A DNA stretch of 64,000 nucleotides from Streptomyces capitiformicae (lineage in GTDB: Bacteria > Actinomycetota > Actinomycetes > Streptomycetales > Streptomycetaceae): contig NZ_CP022161.1 of NCBI RefSeq assembly GCF_002214185.1, positions 7,757,486-7,821,485 of the forward strand, given 5' to 3'. The notes beneath the pieces were generated by a model that did no database searches, was not told the origin of the DNA, and worked only from the letters and a program-made list of their open reading frames with translations. Every line of letters begins with the position of its first letter. The stretch's first letter is position 1. Positions 44,101 to 52,193 of the stretch are shown here, in pieces. The translations under genes were made by a program, and so were the position numbers.

Positions 44101-45129
44101 GCCGACACCGGGCTGCCCTTGCCCGCTTCCGTCCTCTTCGACCATCCGACGCCACAGGCGCTGGCCCGTCATATACGTGGTCTGCTCGGTGGCGACGCCG
44201 GGGAGGACCGTGGGACGCCCACGGGTCGGCGTTCTGCCGCCGACGAGGAACCCATCGCTGTCGTGGCCATGGGCTGTCGGCTGCCGGGGGGCATCCGCAC
44301 GCCGGAGGAGTTGTGGGCGCTGCTCTCCAGCGGCAGTGACACGATCTCCCACTTTCCGGCAGACCGGGGCTGGGACCTGGAGGGCCTGTACCACCCCGAC
44401 CCCGGGAATCACGGGACGACGTATGCGCGTGGCGGCTCGTTCCTGTATGACGCGGGTGAGTTCGACGCCGGCTTCTTCGGGATCTCGCCGCGTGAGGCTG
44501 TCGCCATGGATCCACAGCAGCGGCTGCTGTTGGAGACGTCATGGGAGGCGCTGGAGCGGGCCGGTATCGATGCGGAGACGCTGCGCGATGGCGATGGTGC
44601 GGTGTTCGTCGGGCTCATGCAGCAGGAGTACGGGCCCGCGTTGCACGAGGCCCCTGAGGCCGTCGACGGCTATCTGTTGACCGGAACCTCGTGCAGCGTG
44701 GCCAGTGGGCGTATCGCCTACACCCTCGGCCTGCGCGGGCAGGCGCTGACCGTGGACACGGCGTGCTCGTCGTCGTTGGTCGCACTGCACCTTGCCGTCC
44801 AGGCGCTGCGGCGAGGGGAGTGTTCGTTCGCGTTCGCGGGTGGGGCGACCGTCATGGCGGAGCCGGGCATCTTCGTGGAGTTCAGCAGGCAGCGAGGGCT
44901 CGCGCCGGACGGCCGCTGCAAGCCGTTCGCGGCGGGCGCCGACGGTACGGGCTGGGGCGAGGGTGTGGGTGTGCTGCTCGGCGACAACTGCCGTGCGTCC
45001 CCCACCAGTTCACTCACACAGGGATCAACGACCCGGAACACCTACCGTTTCGGATCAATAAAATTCGGCAGGCCCTCTTGGAGGAATTCGAGGCGGAGGG
45101 TTCGACCGTATGGAGCGAGGTGGCGGTGA
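41179..45129 (+). CDS. Type I polyketide synthase, loading module plus truncated KS (gene broken at about 44979)
   Basis: Starts MSESEGTPYGL behind GGTGGAG. Loading module: KS with Gln in place of the active Cys (LDSAQSSSLVALH, Gln 188), a KSQ decarboxylase; AT with GHSQG (Ser 650) and YASH (750-753), predicting methylmalonyl-CoA; ACP with LGFDSATSVEL (Ser 963). So a propionyl starter is expected. Extension module 1 begins with KS: VDTACSSSLVALH (Cys 1196), GRCKPFAAGADGTGWGEGVG. At about 44979, inside the KS, similarity stops; the frame runs on through unrelated DNA to 45129. The KS His residues and everything downstream are lost, so the gene cannot work as a chain-extending PKS. Confidence 0.93.
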   Translation: MSESEGTPYGLDAVPGHAIAVIGLACRLPGAPNPEALWRLLRAGDSAVRPTPADRLQPFGTDADADGSTAEEVPRWGGFLDDVDRFDAGFFGVSPREADLMDPQQRLVLELAWEALEDSRIVPDTLDGTSTGVFIGAAHDDYATLFHRLGDDHITPHTFTGAHRALIANRLSYLLGLRGPSLTLDSAQSSSLVALHLACESLRAGDSDIALAGGVNLRLTPDGDLYLQRFGALSPDGRCYTFDARANGFVRGEGGGLVVLKRLDRALADGDPVRAVIRGSAVNNDGGGDTLTAPDRGAQEEVVRRALRNAGAAAHDLQYVELHGTGTPVGDPVEAAALGAVLGSGRPADEPLRVGSVKTNIGHLEGAAGIAGLLKTVLALEHGELPASLNHEIPHPGIPLDALGLRVQTALGAWPRTRSDAPRMAGVSSFGMGGTNAHVVLQGPPGSGTEVAARSGGESLAGSSVFAEGGVLPWVVSGRGADGLAGQAGRLASFVESAGDDVRPVDVAWSLAATRTAFEQRAVVLGTRRDELVDGLGALASGGVAPAGVVRGAVAGDADRVVFVFPGQGAQWAGMGRELMDASPVFAASMQACEDALAPFVDWSLTDIVRSGAELTDVDVVQPVTWAVMVSLAALWRASGVEPSAVIGHSQGEIAAAVVAGGLSLEDGARVVALRSKAIRAIAGRGGMVSLAQSRPQVEELLAGWTGRIDIAAENGPGSVVVAGNADALDELMAHCETEEIRARRIPVDYASHTWHVEEIEAELADVLDPVEPRTGEVPFFSTTDAEIIDTAGLDAGYWYRNLRQQVRFADTIDALAEQGYTAFIEVSSHPVLGMAVQEATDDAIVVGSLRRNDGDADRFLTSLAEAWVHGIPVDWTAVLAGQQARPVALPTYAFQRRRYWFDGVASRRVTSVETPAGVAEEVSVRYGDVLQRVRGHAAVVLGHASATEVDVTLTFKSLGFDSATSVELRNRVVADTGLPLPASVLFDHPTPQALARHIRGLLGGDAGEDRGTPTGRRSAADEEPIAVVAMGCRLPGGIRTPEELWALLSSGSDTISHFPADRGWDLEGLYHPDPGNHGTTYARGGSFLYDAGEFDAGFFGISPREAVAMDPQQRLLLETSWEALERAGIDAETLRDGDGAVFVGLMQQEYGPALHEAPEAVDGYLLTGTSCSVASGRIAYTLGLRGQALTVDTACSSSLVALHLAVQALRRGECSFAFAGGATVMAEPGIFVEFSRQRGLAPDGRCKPFAAGADGTGWGEGVGVLLGDNCRASPTSSLTQGSTTRNTYRFGSIKFGRPSWRNSRRRVRPYGARWR

Positions 45130-45158
45130 TGCGGCTCTCCAAATTTCGAGAGGAATAG
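44980..45158 (+). pseudogene. 3' fragment of an unrelated gene fused to the broken PKS
   Basis: In a different frame from the PKS, the DNA after the junction reads HQFTHTGINDPEHLPFRINK, IRQALLEEFEAEG and STVWSEVAVMRLSKFREE, then TAG at 45156. Composition is that of a real C-terminus, less GC-rich than the surroundings (TTTCGG, AATAAAATT). No start or body is present. It may come from an immunity-type gene, given the neighbours, but I do not recognise it. A terminator follows 62 bp later. Confidence 0.6.
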
Positions 45159-45220
45159 GAGAGGTGTAAGGCTGCCGTTCACGCCACCGCCCGGGTTCAT
45201 TCAATCGGGGCAGCAAACCT

Positions 45221-45248
45221 GAAGCCCCACCGTGACTGGTGGGGCTTC
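45221..45248 (+). terminator. 11-bp stem terminator
   Basis: GAAGCCCCACC and GGTGGGGCTTC are perfect complements around GTGACT. It would end transcription of the truncated PKS/fragment. Confidence 0.8.
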
Positions 45249-45419
45249 AGCGCTGTTTGACGGCAACATCAGTGAACGGTGGCTCCGCACAGCGGCGGAT
45301 CGTCGCCGTCGTCGCGCTGCAGGCAGGAGTTGGTCGGCGGCCAGAACGGCACCGCGGAGATCGCCGTCGGCGGCCTCGGCCATCACGTAGCGCCGCACCC
45401 TCCCCTTCGGCGAGGCGCG

Positions 45420-45691
45420 GGGTGCTGCGCAACCCCGGTCCTTTGACGTACAACGGCAGAACGATTCACACCGAGGCGGGTTCCCGAGTGGGTGAGGACT
45501 CCATCGTCGCCTCGCGGGAGGCTGCTCATTCTCCTGGCGCTGACGTCATTCGAGTGCCTCTGCCGAACGCGAGGCGAGCACAGCAGGCGCAGGAGTATTT
45601 CCTGGATGACAGCAACCTGGGACCGCACGACAACAACACGAACAACTGTATGACCTTCTGTGCGAAGATCCTCAAGGCCGGGGGGCTATGA
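45420..45691 (+). pseudogene. C-terminal fragment of a secreted-toxin-like protein
   Basis: From about 45420 the frame reads GVLRNPGPLTYNGRTIHTEA, DVIRVPLPNARRAQQAQEYF and SNLGPHDNNTNNCMTFCAKI, ending LKAGGL. The closing Asn/Cys-rich segment with NNCMTFCAK resembles papain- or NlpC-like tails of polymorphic toxins. No start codon with a ribosome site lies upstream and the sequence before 45420 looks non-coding, so only the tail is left. The next gene is small, with a strong ribosome site, as expected for an immunity partner. Assignment as toxin is inference. Confidence 0.45.
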
Positions 45692-45762
45692 AATGCCGGT
45701 CTCGAACTCGATGGAATCGCAAGCTGGCTCCTCGAAACAAGCTTCGAGCGAAGGAGGTTGTG

Positions 45763-46170
45763 ATGGCGGGCGACTGGGAGTGGCTGCGGGGTCTGCAAGC
45801 CTCCAGCGACGTGCCTGAGCAACTGCGCGCTCCGACGGCATCGCCTGCGCTCAATCTCGGTGTGCGGGTGATCGGCAGCAACATCGTCGGTAACGACGTG
45901 GTCGAACTCGCCGCGCAATACATGGCCGAACATGCCCGGCTCGAACTGTGGATCGGGAGTCATGAGCCGCCCCTGGGCTTTCGGCAGCGATTCGAGCGAG
46001 GCCGGCCCTCTTCCGAGGCGCTGCTTGTGGCCTACGAGGCGTGGATCGCGTTCGAAACCGCCTACCAGGCGGCCGGTAGAAAGGTCGACCAGGTATGCGA
46101 CGAGCGAGAGAGGCTGAAGAAGGCCCTGTCCAGGGCTATCGACTCCCTCGTACGTGCTCGGATCGAATAG
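45763..46170 (+). CDS. Hypothetical small protein, possible immunity protein (135 aa)
   Basis: ATG 45763 has a near-perfect ribosome site (GAAGGAGGTTG). The protein is acidic and mostly helical: MAGDWEWLRGLQASSDVPEQ, NDVVELAAQYMAEHARLELW, LVAYEAWIAFETAYQAAGRK and a basic helix to the end. No signal peptide, membrane segment or known motif is seen. It follows a toxin-like tail by 71 bp, which is the usual place of an immunity gene; the function is inferred from position only. A terminator follows. Confidence 0.6.
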   Translation: MAGDWEWLRGLQASSDVPEQLRAPTASPALNLGVRVIGSNIVGNDVVELAAQYMAEHARLELWIGSHEPPLGFRQRFERGRPSSEALLVAYEAWIAFETAYQAAGRKVDQVCDERERLKKALSRAIDSLVRARIE

Positions 46171-46229
46171 ATGAGAAGGGGCTGGGCGGCCTGCCCTCCA
46201 CCCCCGTCCGCAGTGCTTCAGTGGTGACA

Positions 46230-46266
46230 GAGGGGCCTCACCGGATCAGAGTCCGGCGAGGCCCCT
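46230..46266 (+). terminator. Long imperfect stem-loop terminator
   Basis: GAGGGGCCTCACCGGA pairs with TCCGGCGAGGCCCCTC with one mismatch, loop of about 6 bases. It closes the small immunity-like gene. Between it and 46432 I see nothing convincing. Confidence 0.75.
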
Positions 46267-46432
46267 CGGCCGTCAGTAGAGCCGGTGCAAAAGAATCAGG
46301 TGCAAGGGAAGGATCGCTGTCGCGCACGAGCCGGAGTGTCCTCGGTGAAGACGGTCGTGTCGTGATGGTCGCCTTCCGCACATTCGATCCTGATCGTGGG
46401 GCCGTTCCCCAAGTCCAGTCATTCGGCGTGTG

Positions 46433-47047
46433 TCAGGGCCGGAGGCGGGAGGCCAGGCCCTCGAAGTAGCCGCGGTGTACGGCGGGCAGGTCCACCTGGT
46501 CGGGGTCCAGGAGCCAGAGGAGGTGGGCGCCCTCCAGGAAGGCGGCGACCTCGATGGCCAGGAGGGGCGGGTCGAGGTCGATGCGGGCCGAGCCGTCGGT
46601 CGCCGCGCGGGTGAAGAGGGCCGTCAGCTGGGTGCGGAGGGCTCGGCCCCGGTCGCGGAACCAGGTGTGCAGGGCGGTGCCCGGCGTCAGGTTCTCGGCC
46701 GTCAAGGTGGTGTGCAGGGCAGTCAGTTCGCGTTCGGCGGCTGCCGTGTGCTCGGCGTCCCGCACGAACCAGTCGAAGGCCTCGGCGAGGGTGGGTTCCG
46801 AGGATGGGGTGGCCGACAGGCGGGCCAGGGCCCGGCGGTCGGCCTCCTCCAGGACCGCCTGGACCAGGCCGTCCTTGCTGCCGAAGTGGTGGATGAGGGC
46901 GGATGGGGTGACGCCGGCCTGCTCGGCGATCGCGGCGACGCCGGTGCCTCGTACGCCCTGCTGGGAGAAGAGGCTGATTGCCGCGTCCACCATCGCGCGT
47001 CGGCGTTCCACGCCCCGCTTCTGTACCTGTCCTTTGACTCCGGCCAT
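46433..47047 (-). CDS. TetR family regulator
   Basis: About 204 residues from ATG 47047 (MAGVKGQVQKRGV). The N-terminal DNA-binding helices are AMVDAAISLFSQQGVRGTGV, then AIAEQAGVTPSALIHHFGSK; the helical C-terminus ends VHRGYFEGLASRLRP, a common ending of this subgroup. An upstream ATG at 47131 adds 28 unlikely residues. Divergent from the alpha/beta hydrolase at 47152, which it probably represses. The shared gap is only about 100 bp. Confidence 0.88.
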   Translation of the reverse strand: MAGVKGQVQKRGVERRRAMVDAAISLFSQQGVRGTGVAAIAEQAGVTPSALIHHFGSKDGLVQAVLEEADRRALARLSATPSSEPTLAEAFDWFVRDAEHTAAAERELTALHTTLTAENLTPGTALHTWFRDRGRALRTQLTALFTRAATDGSARIDLDPPLLAIEVAAFLEGAHLLWLLDPDQVDLPAVHRGYFEGLASRLRP

Positions 47048-47151
47048 GAGGGTCAGGGTGCCGGGTGGGGTGGTGGGGCGTCCACCTCGAAAACCCGTGC
47101 GCGATCCGCGTCGACTCATTATCTTGAACAACCATGCAGGAAAATAAAGTG

Positions 47152-48060
47152 ATGAACGAAGAGCTGGTCGGCCGCGAGCGGGTCGTCCCCATGGACGGCA
47201 TCGAGCTGTGGGCCGAGGAGTTCGGCAGCCCCGAGCATCCGGTCGTGCTGCTGGTGATGGGTGCGCAGGCTCAGGGCGTGCAGTGGAACGACGGGATCGT
47301 TCGGCGGCTGGTCGAGGGCGGGCGTCGGGTCATCCGGTACGACCATCGGGACACCGGGCGGTCCTCCGTCGTCGACTTCGCCGTGCGGCCGTACACCGTC
47401 GCCGACATGGCCTCGGACGCGCTCGCCGTGCTGGACGCGTTCGGGGTGGCGCGGGCGCATCTCGTGGGGGCGTCGCTGGGCGGGATCATCGCGCAGCGAC
47501 TCGCCGTCACCGACCCGGAGCGGGTGCTGACCCTGACGATCCTGTCGTCCCAGCCGCTGGGTACGGACACCGCGGCGGTGGTGCGCCGGGCCATGGCGGG
47601 GGAGCCCCCGGCGCCCGGTGAACTGCCGCCGCCCAGCACCGAGTTGCTTGCCGCGCTCGCCAGCACCCTCCCCGATCCGGAGGCGGGCCTGGAGGGCCAC
47701 CTCGCCCTCCGCCTTCCGCTGTGGCGGGTGCTGCACGGCTCGGTGCTGCCGTTCGACGAGGAGGAGTACCGGGCCATGGAGCGGCGGGTGTTCGAGCGGG
47801 CGCGTGATCTGGCGGCCGGGTTCAACCACACGCTCGCCGGGGCGGCCGGCGGGGACGACACGGCGGACCTGGCCTCCGTCGCCGCGCCGACGCTGGTGCT
47901 GCACGGCACCGAGGACCCGATGTTCCCGCCGGCGCACGCGGAAGCCAGCGCCGCCGCCATTTCCGGAGCCCGGCTGGTCATGATCGAGGGTCTGGGGCAC
48001 AGCCTGCCCAGGGCGATGGACGCTCGCCTGGCCGAGGAGATCCTGCGGCACACGGCCTGA
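47152..48060 (+). CDS. Alpha/beta hydrolase
   Basis: 302 residues; ATG 47152 with an AGGA 10 bases ahead (47134 is an alternative without one). Oxyanion/cap strand VVLLVMGAQAQGVQWND, RYDHRDTGRS, nucleophile elbow GASLGGIIAQ, acid in LVLHGTEDPMFP and catalytic His in EGLGHSLPRAM. Cytosolic esterase, lactonase or epoxide-hydrolase-like enzyme; the substrate is not predictable. Regulated most likely by the divergent TetR. Confidence 0.9.
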   Translation: MNEELVGRERVVPMDGIELWAEEFGSPEHPVVLLVMGAQAQGVQWNDGIVRRLVEGGRRVIRYDHRDTGRSSVVDFAVRPYTVADMASDALAVLDAFGVARAHLVGASLGGIIAQRLAVTDPERVLTLTILSSQPLGTDTAAVVRRAMAGEPPAPGELPPPSTELLAALASTLPDPEAGLEGHLALRLPLWRVLHGSVLPFDEEEYRAMERRVFERARDLAAGFNHTLAGAAGGDDTADLASVAAPTLVLHGTEDPMFPPAHAEASAAAISGARLVMIEGLGHSLPRAMDARLAEEILRHTA

Positions 48061-48127
48061 CGGCCGCTCGCCGACGTTGTGCGGCGCGCGTACCCGGCAC
48101 CGCCGGGCACGCGCGCCGCAACCGGTC

Positions 48128-49624
48128 TCACCGCAGGGCCGCTCCGAACATCGCGTCCGTGGCCGGTCCCGACACGTCCCCGGGGCCGAAGGCCAGGGCC
48201 GACGTGGTGGTCAGGCCGGTGGTGGTCCCCGGGAGGATCCAGACGGCGCCGTTGTCGCTGTTCTCGGCGGGGGCGCCGGCGGCGAGGTCGGGGTGGCCGT
48301 TGCCGTTGACGTCCAGGAGGGCCGTGGTGGCGCCGAACTTGTCGTCGTTCTCGGCTACTCCGGGGACCCCAGCGGTGTTCTGGTGGAAGACCTGGGTGCC
48401 GGTGCCCGTGATGCCGGAGGCGGTGCCGCGGACGAGGGCGACCGAGCCGGCGTTGACGATGCCGCCGATGTCCTCGTACGCGATGCCGAGGGCCAGGTCG
48501 GCGTAGCCGTCGCCGGTGACGTCGGCGACGGAGACGGCCGAGCCGACCAGGTCGCCGTCCTCCTGCGCGCCGGGGAAGCCGGGGAGGTCCTGGTCGAAAA
48601 TCTGGGTGTTCGCCTCGGACGGGCCGGTGGGCGAGCCGTAGGCGACGCGGACCTGGTCGGACCAGCCGTCCGCGCCCACGACCACGTCGTCGTAGCCGTC
48701 GCCGTTCACGTCGCCCATGCCCGTGCCCGCCGGGTCGCGGCTCACGTCGTCCCCGGGCACCCAGCCGCGGGTGAAGCCCGAAGCTCCGCCCAGGAGAAGG
48801 CGGTTGCCCCAGGTGCCGTCGCCCGTGTAATGCCACTGGACCAGGTCGTCCCTGCCGTCGCCGTTGACATCCCCGACCTGGCCGGAGACGACCGGGCCGG
48901 TGATGGAGGACGGGCCGTCCTCGCAGCCGCCACCGCTCGCGCAGGAGGCGCCGTCCTCGTCCCAGCCCCACCACAGCGACTTGTCCAGGAGGTTCAGTAC
49001 GGCGGTGGGCTTGCCGGCGCGGGAGATCGGGCCCTTCCACAGGGCCGCCGGCGCGCCCTCGGGATCGTCGCCGCCGACGGACTGGGCGGAGAAGAGCGCG
49101 AGATCGGTCTTGCCGTCGCCGTCGAAGTCGCCGGCCTGCGGGGCCGCCCCGAACCCGGCGATGCTCGTACCGCCGGTCAGCCCGGAGGCCGACCCCCATA
49201 CGATCACGGAGCCCGCCGTACCGCCCGCGATCACCAGGTCGCCGTAGCCGTCCCGGTCCAGGTCGCCCTTGGTGAACGTCGAGCCGAAGCGCTGGTTCGT
49301 GGTGGCGGAGCCGGGCACGCCGCTCGTCGAACGGCTGACGAGCTTCTTTCTCGTCGTCGCTACCCCGCTCTTCGAGCCGTACATGACGGCTACGTAGCCC
49401 GCCTTGGCCTTACCGGACACCGTGGCGTTCGGGGCGCCTATGACCAGGTCGGCGTACCCGTCCCCGTTGAAGTCGTCCGCCACGTCCACCGATGCGGGGG
49501 CCGCCGAGGCCGGGCCGAGCGACCAGGCGGTCAGGCCTCCGGTCAGCAGTACGACCGTGGCCAAGGGCGCGCTCACTCGTGCCGCGCGGGTGCCGCGTCG
49601 TACTCCTGCTCCTGCTCGTGACAT
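48128..49624 (-). CDS. Secreted FG-GAP/VCBS repeat protein
   Basis: 498 residues. N-terminal signal peptide (TRAARVSAPLATVVLLTGGL... to ASA at about 42). Seven integrin-type beta-propeller repeats, each with a calcium-type DxNGDGxxD loop: DFNGDGYADLVIGAP, DLDRDGYGDLVIAG, DFDGDGKTDLALF, DVNGDGRDDLVQW, DVNGDGYDDVVVGA, DVTGDGYADLALGI and DVNGNGHPDLAAGAP. Outside the cell it would bind ligands or surfaces; no enzyme domain seen. Stands alone, followed on its left by the convergent hydrolase. Confidence 0.92.
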   Translation of the reverse strand: MSRAGAGVRRGTRAARVSAPLATVVLLTGGLTAWSLGPASAAPASVDVADDFNGDGYADLVIGAPNATVSGKAKAGYVAVMYGSKSGVATTRKKLVSRSTSGVPGSATTNQRFGSTFTKGDLDRDGYGDLVIAGGTAGSVIVWGSASGLTGGTSIAGFGAAPQAGDFDGDGKTDLALFSAQSVGGDDPEGAPAALWKGPISRAGKPTAVLNLLDKSLWWGWDEDGASCASGGGCEDGPSSITGPVVSGQVGDVNGDGRDDLVQWHYTGDGTWGNRLLLGGASGFTRGWVPGDDVSRDPAGTGMGDVNGDGYDDVVVGADGWSDQVRVAYGSPTGPSEANTQIFDQDLPGFPGAQEDGDLVGSAVSVADVTGDGYADLALGIAYEDIGGIVNAGSVALVRGTASGITGTGTQVFHQNTAGVPGVAENDDKFGATTALLDVNGNGHPDLAAGAPAENSDNGAVWILPGTTTGLTTTSALAFGPGDVSGPATDAMFGAALR

Positions 49625-49743
49625 GCATGTGCCTTTCAGGTCGGTGGGGTCCGGCGTGGCGGAAGCGCCGCGTCCGTGTAGTCCGACACGAGTGAGCGTT
49701 CACCGGTTGTATGTGTGAATGTCATGGATGAGTAACTGACGGA

Positions 49744-49777
49744 AGAGCCCCTGGGCGCGAGTTCGTCCAGGGGCTCT
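49744..49777. terminator. Stem-loop terminator after DUF418 gene
   Basis: AGAGCCCCTGG and CCAGGGGCTCT are perfect complements with a 12-base loop, 30 bp downstream of the minus-strand DUF418 stop. Confidence 0.8.
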
Positions 49778-49806
49778 CGTGAGTCAGCGGTACGGGCCAG
49801 TCCACA

Positions 49807-51087
49807 TCAGGGCCGGTACACCAGCCGACGCAGGACTGTCTCGGCCGGGCCGCGTCGCCCGGCGCGTTCCAGGGCGTACGCCCCGGCCACCGTGACCAGC
49901 CAGACGCCGACCGCGAAGACCGCCATGGTGGCGCTGGTCAGGTGCTCGCCGAGGCCGAGGCCCCAGGCCGCCAACAGCGGGGAGAAGATCAGCGAGTGCG
50001 CGAGGTAGCAGGACAGCGATCGCTTGCCGACCGCGGACACCGCGACGACGGCCGTTGCGCCCCATCGGCCCAGTCGGCCCCGTCGGCCGGCCCGTTGGGT
50101 CCACCAGTGCGCGAACAGCGCGACGGCGGCGACATAGCCGATCCCGGCGGCGTTGCCGGTGAAATCCCGCAGGATGGTGAGCGCCCCCTCCTCGCTCTGT
50201 GCGTCGTCCGGCACCCTGAGCGCGCCGACGTGGGCGAGCGCGGCGGGCAGCCCGCCGAGCCAGCCGACCGCAATGCCGCTGACCGCGGTGCGGCGCAGCA
50301 GCCGCAGATGGCGACCAGGCTCCTCCAGGACGCGACGGCGTGCCGCCCAGAAGCCGAGCAGGAAAACCAGGTAGCCGCCGCCGATGAGCGCGAGCGGGGC
50401 ACCGGCGAAGGTGACGAACAGGCCGGTTGTCAGCCGGGTACCGAGCGCCGTGAGCCCGTTCTCCTCTCCCGACGCGTACGCCTCGAAGCCTGCCTCCGCT
50501 CCCGAGTCCCCCAGAGATCCCAACTCGCCCCGGAGCAAGGCGGTTATCACTGGCAGTGCCGTGAAGAACACCAGCTGTGCGGCCGCGATCCCGATCCACC
50601 ACTTAAGGGCACGCTCACTGCGCCTGACGAAGAGCCAGCCAAGGACGAGGCTCAGCAGCCCGTAGTAGCCGACGATGTCGCCGGCCATCAGCAGGGTGGC
50701 GTGGGACAACCCGATGACGATCAGCCACAGACTACGCCTGCGCAGGATCCCCACCGCAGCGCGCTCCGAGGTCCCGGCCTCGGTCTGGCGCAGGTAGAGC
50801 TGCATCATCCCGTAGCCGAAGAGGAACGCGAAGAGCGGATAGACCCGTAGATCCAATACGGTGATCATGGTGAACTGGACCGCGCGGTCGGCCCACGTAC
50901 CGTCGACCGGCTGCCACCCCGAAGGGCCGTGCCGAGCCGCCCAGAGGTGGAAGGCGGTGTTGGACAGGACGATGAGCAAGAGCATCATCCCGCGCGCGAG
51001 ATCGGGCGCCAGCGCCCGCTCCTCACCCTGAACGGCCCCGCGCCGCAGCGGCGCCTTCTTGGCCTTCTTGGTCTCGGTCGTCATCAC
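49807..51087 (-). CDS. DUF418 integral membrane protein
   Basis: 426 residues, about ten membrane helices. The family order is clear: cytosolic basic start, LARGMMLLLIVLSNTAFHLW, YPLFAFLFGYGMMQLY, SLWLIVIGLSHATLLMAGDI, and a C-terminal half with LSCYLAHSLIFSPLLAAWGL. DUF418 proteins are related to acyltransferase-3 membrane proteins; their role is not settled. Start codon pair 51087/51084. Single gene with its own terminator. Confidence 0.9.
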   Translation of the reverse strand: MMTTETKKAKKAPLRRGAVQGEERALAPDLARGMMLLLIVLSNTAFHLWAARHGPSGWQPVDGTWADRAVQFTMITVLDLRVYPLFAFLFGYGMMQLYLRQTEAGTSERAAVGILRRRSLWLIVIGLSHATLLMAGDIVGYYGLLSLVLGWLFVRRSERALKWWIGIAAAQLVFFTALPVITALLRGELGSLGDSGAEAGFEAYASGEENGLTALGTRLTTGLFVTFAGAPLALIGGGYLVFLLGFWAARRRVLEEPGRHLRLLRRTAVSGIAVGWLGGLPAALAHVGALRVPDDAQSEEGALTILRDFTGNAAGIGYVAAVALFAHWWTQRAGRRGRLGRWGATAVVAVSAVGKRSLSCYLAHSLIFSPLLAAWGLGLGEHLTSATMAVFAVGVWLVTVAGAYALERAGRRGPAETVLRRLVYRP

Positions 51088-51346
51088 ACGACCACGCTAG
51101 GAAGGCGCCCGGTGCCAGGAAATCCGTCTTCGGTCTCACCACGGCCGACCAAAGTATGCCGCCCGTGGTACCTCGGCTGCGCCCCTGCCCGAGGTGCGGC
51201 AACGAGGGGCCGACGAGGCCTCAGTTCCGGTTGGAGTCTCGGACGGGGACGCCGGAGGGGAGGTTGTCGAGGACTTCGAGGCAGCTGCCGGCGTGCTCAT
51301 CGCTGCGGGACGACTCGCGCGCAGTAAAAGGCGCCCTTTGAACACG
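51088..51346. other. Gene-free stretch
   Basis: No reading frame here is convincing on either strand. It contains the promoter of the DUF418 gene at its left end and leads into the endonuclease terminator. Confidence 0.4.
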
Positions 51347-51378
51347 ACGAGCCCCCCGGCGGGGGCCGGGAGGCTCGT
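51347..51378 (-). terminator. 14-bp stem terminator of endonuclease gene
   Basis: ACGAGCCCCCCGGC pairs with GCCGGGAGGCTCGT with one mismatch, loop 4 bases, directly after the endonuclease I stop on the minus strand. Confidence 0.8.
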
Positions 51379-51389
51379 TTCACGCGCCT

Positions 51390-52193
51390 CTACCAGATCG
51401 CCTCGACCCACTCCGGGTGGTCGATGAACGGGTTCCGGTTGCCCTGGTAGTTGCTGTAGATGAGTTCGTTGCGGCGCTCCTCGAAGGAGTCCGGCGGGTC
51501 CTCGTCGTTCCAGGCCTTCAGGACGGAGAGGCGGCCGTGGAAGCGGGTGCCGCCGTTGTTGACGGAGTCGTTGGGCTCCAGGTTGGGCCAGCCGTCGTCG
51601 CCCTCGTAGCGGACGGCCATGTAGAGGATCATGCGGGCCACGTCGCCCTTGACCGCGTCGCGGGGCTCGAACGAGTTGGAGTCGATGAGGCTGCCGCCGC
51701 TGTTGGTGAAGCTGCTGCCGCCGTTGTCGAAGTCGAGGTTGCCGCGGCGGGCGTTGACCTGGACGTCCTCGGGGCGGAGGTGGTGCAGGTCGGTGCCCGG
51801 GCCGGCGGAGGTGCCGAAGTCGCCGTGGGACTGGGCCCACACGTGTTCGCGGTTCCAGTTGCCGGTGTTGCCGCCGCTGAGGGACTTGCTGCGGGAGATG
51901 CCGCTGTACAGCAGCTTCACGTTGCTGCTGTTGTTCGGGTCCTGGTCGGTGACCTTCAGCGCGTTCCAGACGGCCGAGTACGAGATCGCCGTCTGGTCGC
52001 TGATGATCGTGTGCAGCGAGGACTTCAGGGCCGTACCGGTCTTGCCGATCGCGTTCGCGTAGTACGTGTCGTCGTACGCGGTCGTCGTCGCCGAGGCGGG
52101 GGCGGCGGTGGCCGTCGGCAGGACGAGACCGACGAGCACGGCCGACGTCGCGAGTGCGACCGTCTTCCAACTGCGTATCCGCGCAGCGGGCAT
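51390..52193 (-). CDS. Secreted endonuclease I family nuclease
   Basis: 267 residues from ATG 52193. Signal peptide (WKTVALATSAVLVGLVLPTA to ASA at about 35). Endonuclease I core: ALKSSLHTIISDQTAISYS, the metal site GNWNREHVWAQSHG, DLHHLRPEDVQVNARRGNLDF and a C-terminal YQGNRNPFIDHPEW. Extracellular non-specific nuclease acting on DNA and RNA, with metal ions. Stand-alone gene with a long upstream gap. Confidence 0.93.
   Translation of the reverse strand: MPAARIRSWKTVALATSAVLVGLVLPTATAAPASATTTAYDDTYYANAIGKTGTALKSSLHTIISDQTAISYSAVWNALKVTDQDPNNSSNVKLLYSGISRSKSLSGGNTGNWNREHVWAQSHGDFGTSAGPGTDLHHLRPEDVQVNARRGNLDFDNGGSSFTNSGGSLIDSNSFEPRDAVKGDVARMILYMAVRYEGDDGWPNLEPNDSVNNGGTRFHGRLSVLKAWNDEDPPDSFEERRNELIYSNYQGNRNPFIDHPEWVEAIW

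Noticed and set aside
45249..45420. Coding extension upstream of the toxin-like tail, or a minus-strand gene here
   Set aside because: All frames are Arg-rich or low complexity, and no start with ribosome site was found.
46360..46432. Possible DUF397-like tail (FPKSSHSACVRA)
   Set aside because: Only a few residues fit, no start or second motif, and it runs into the TetR gene; chance similarity cannot be excluded.
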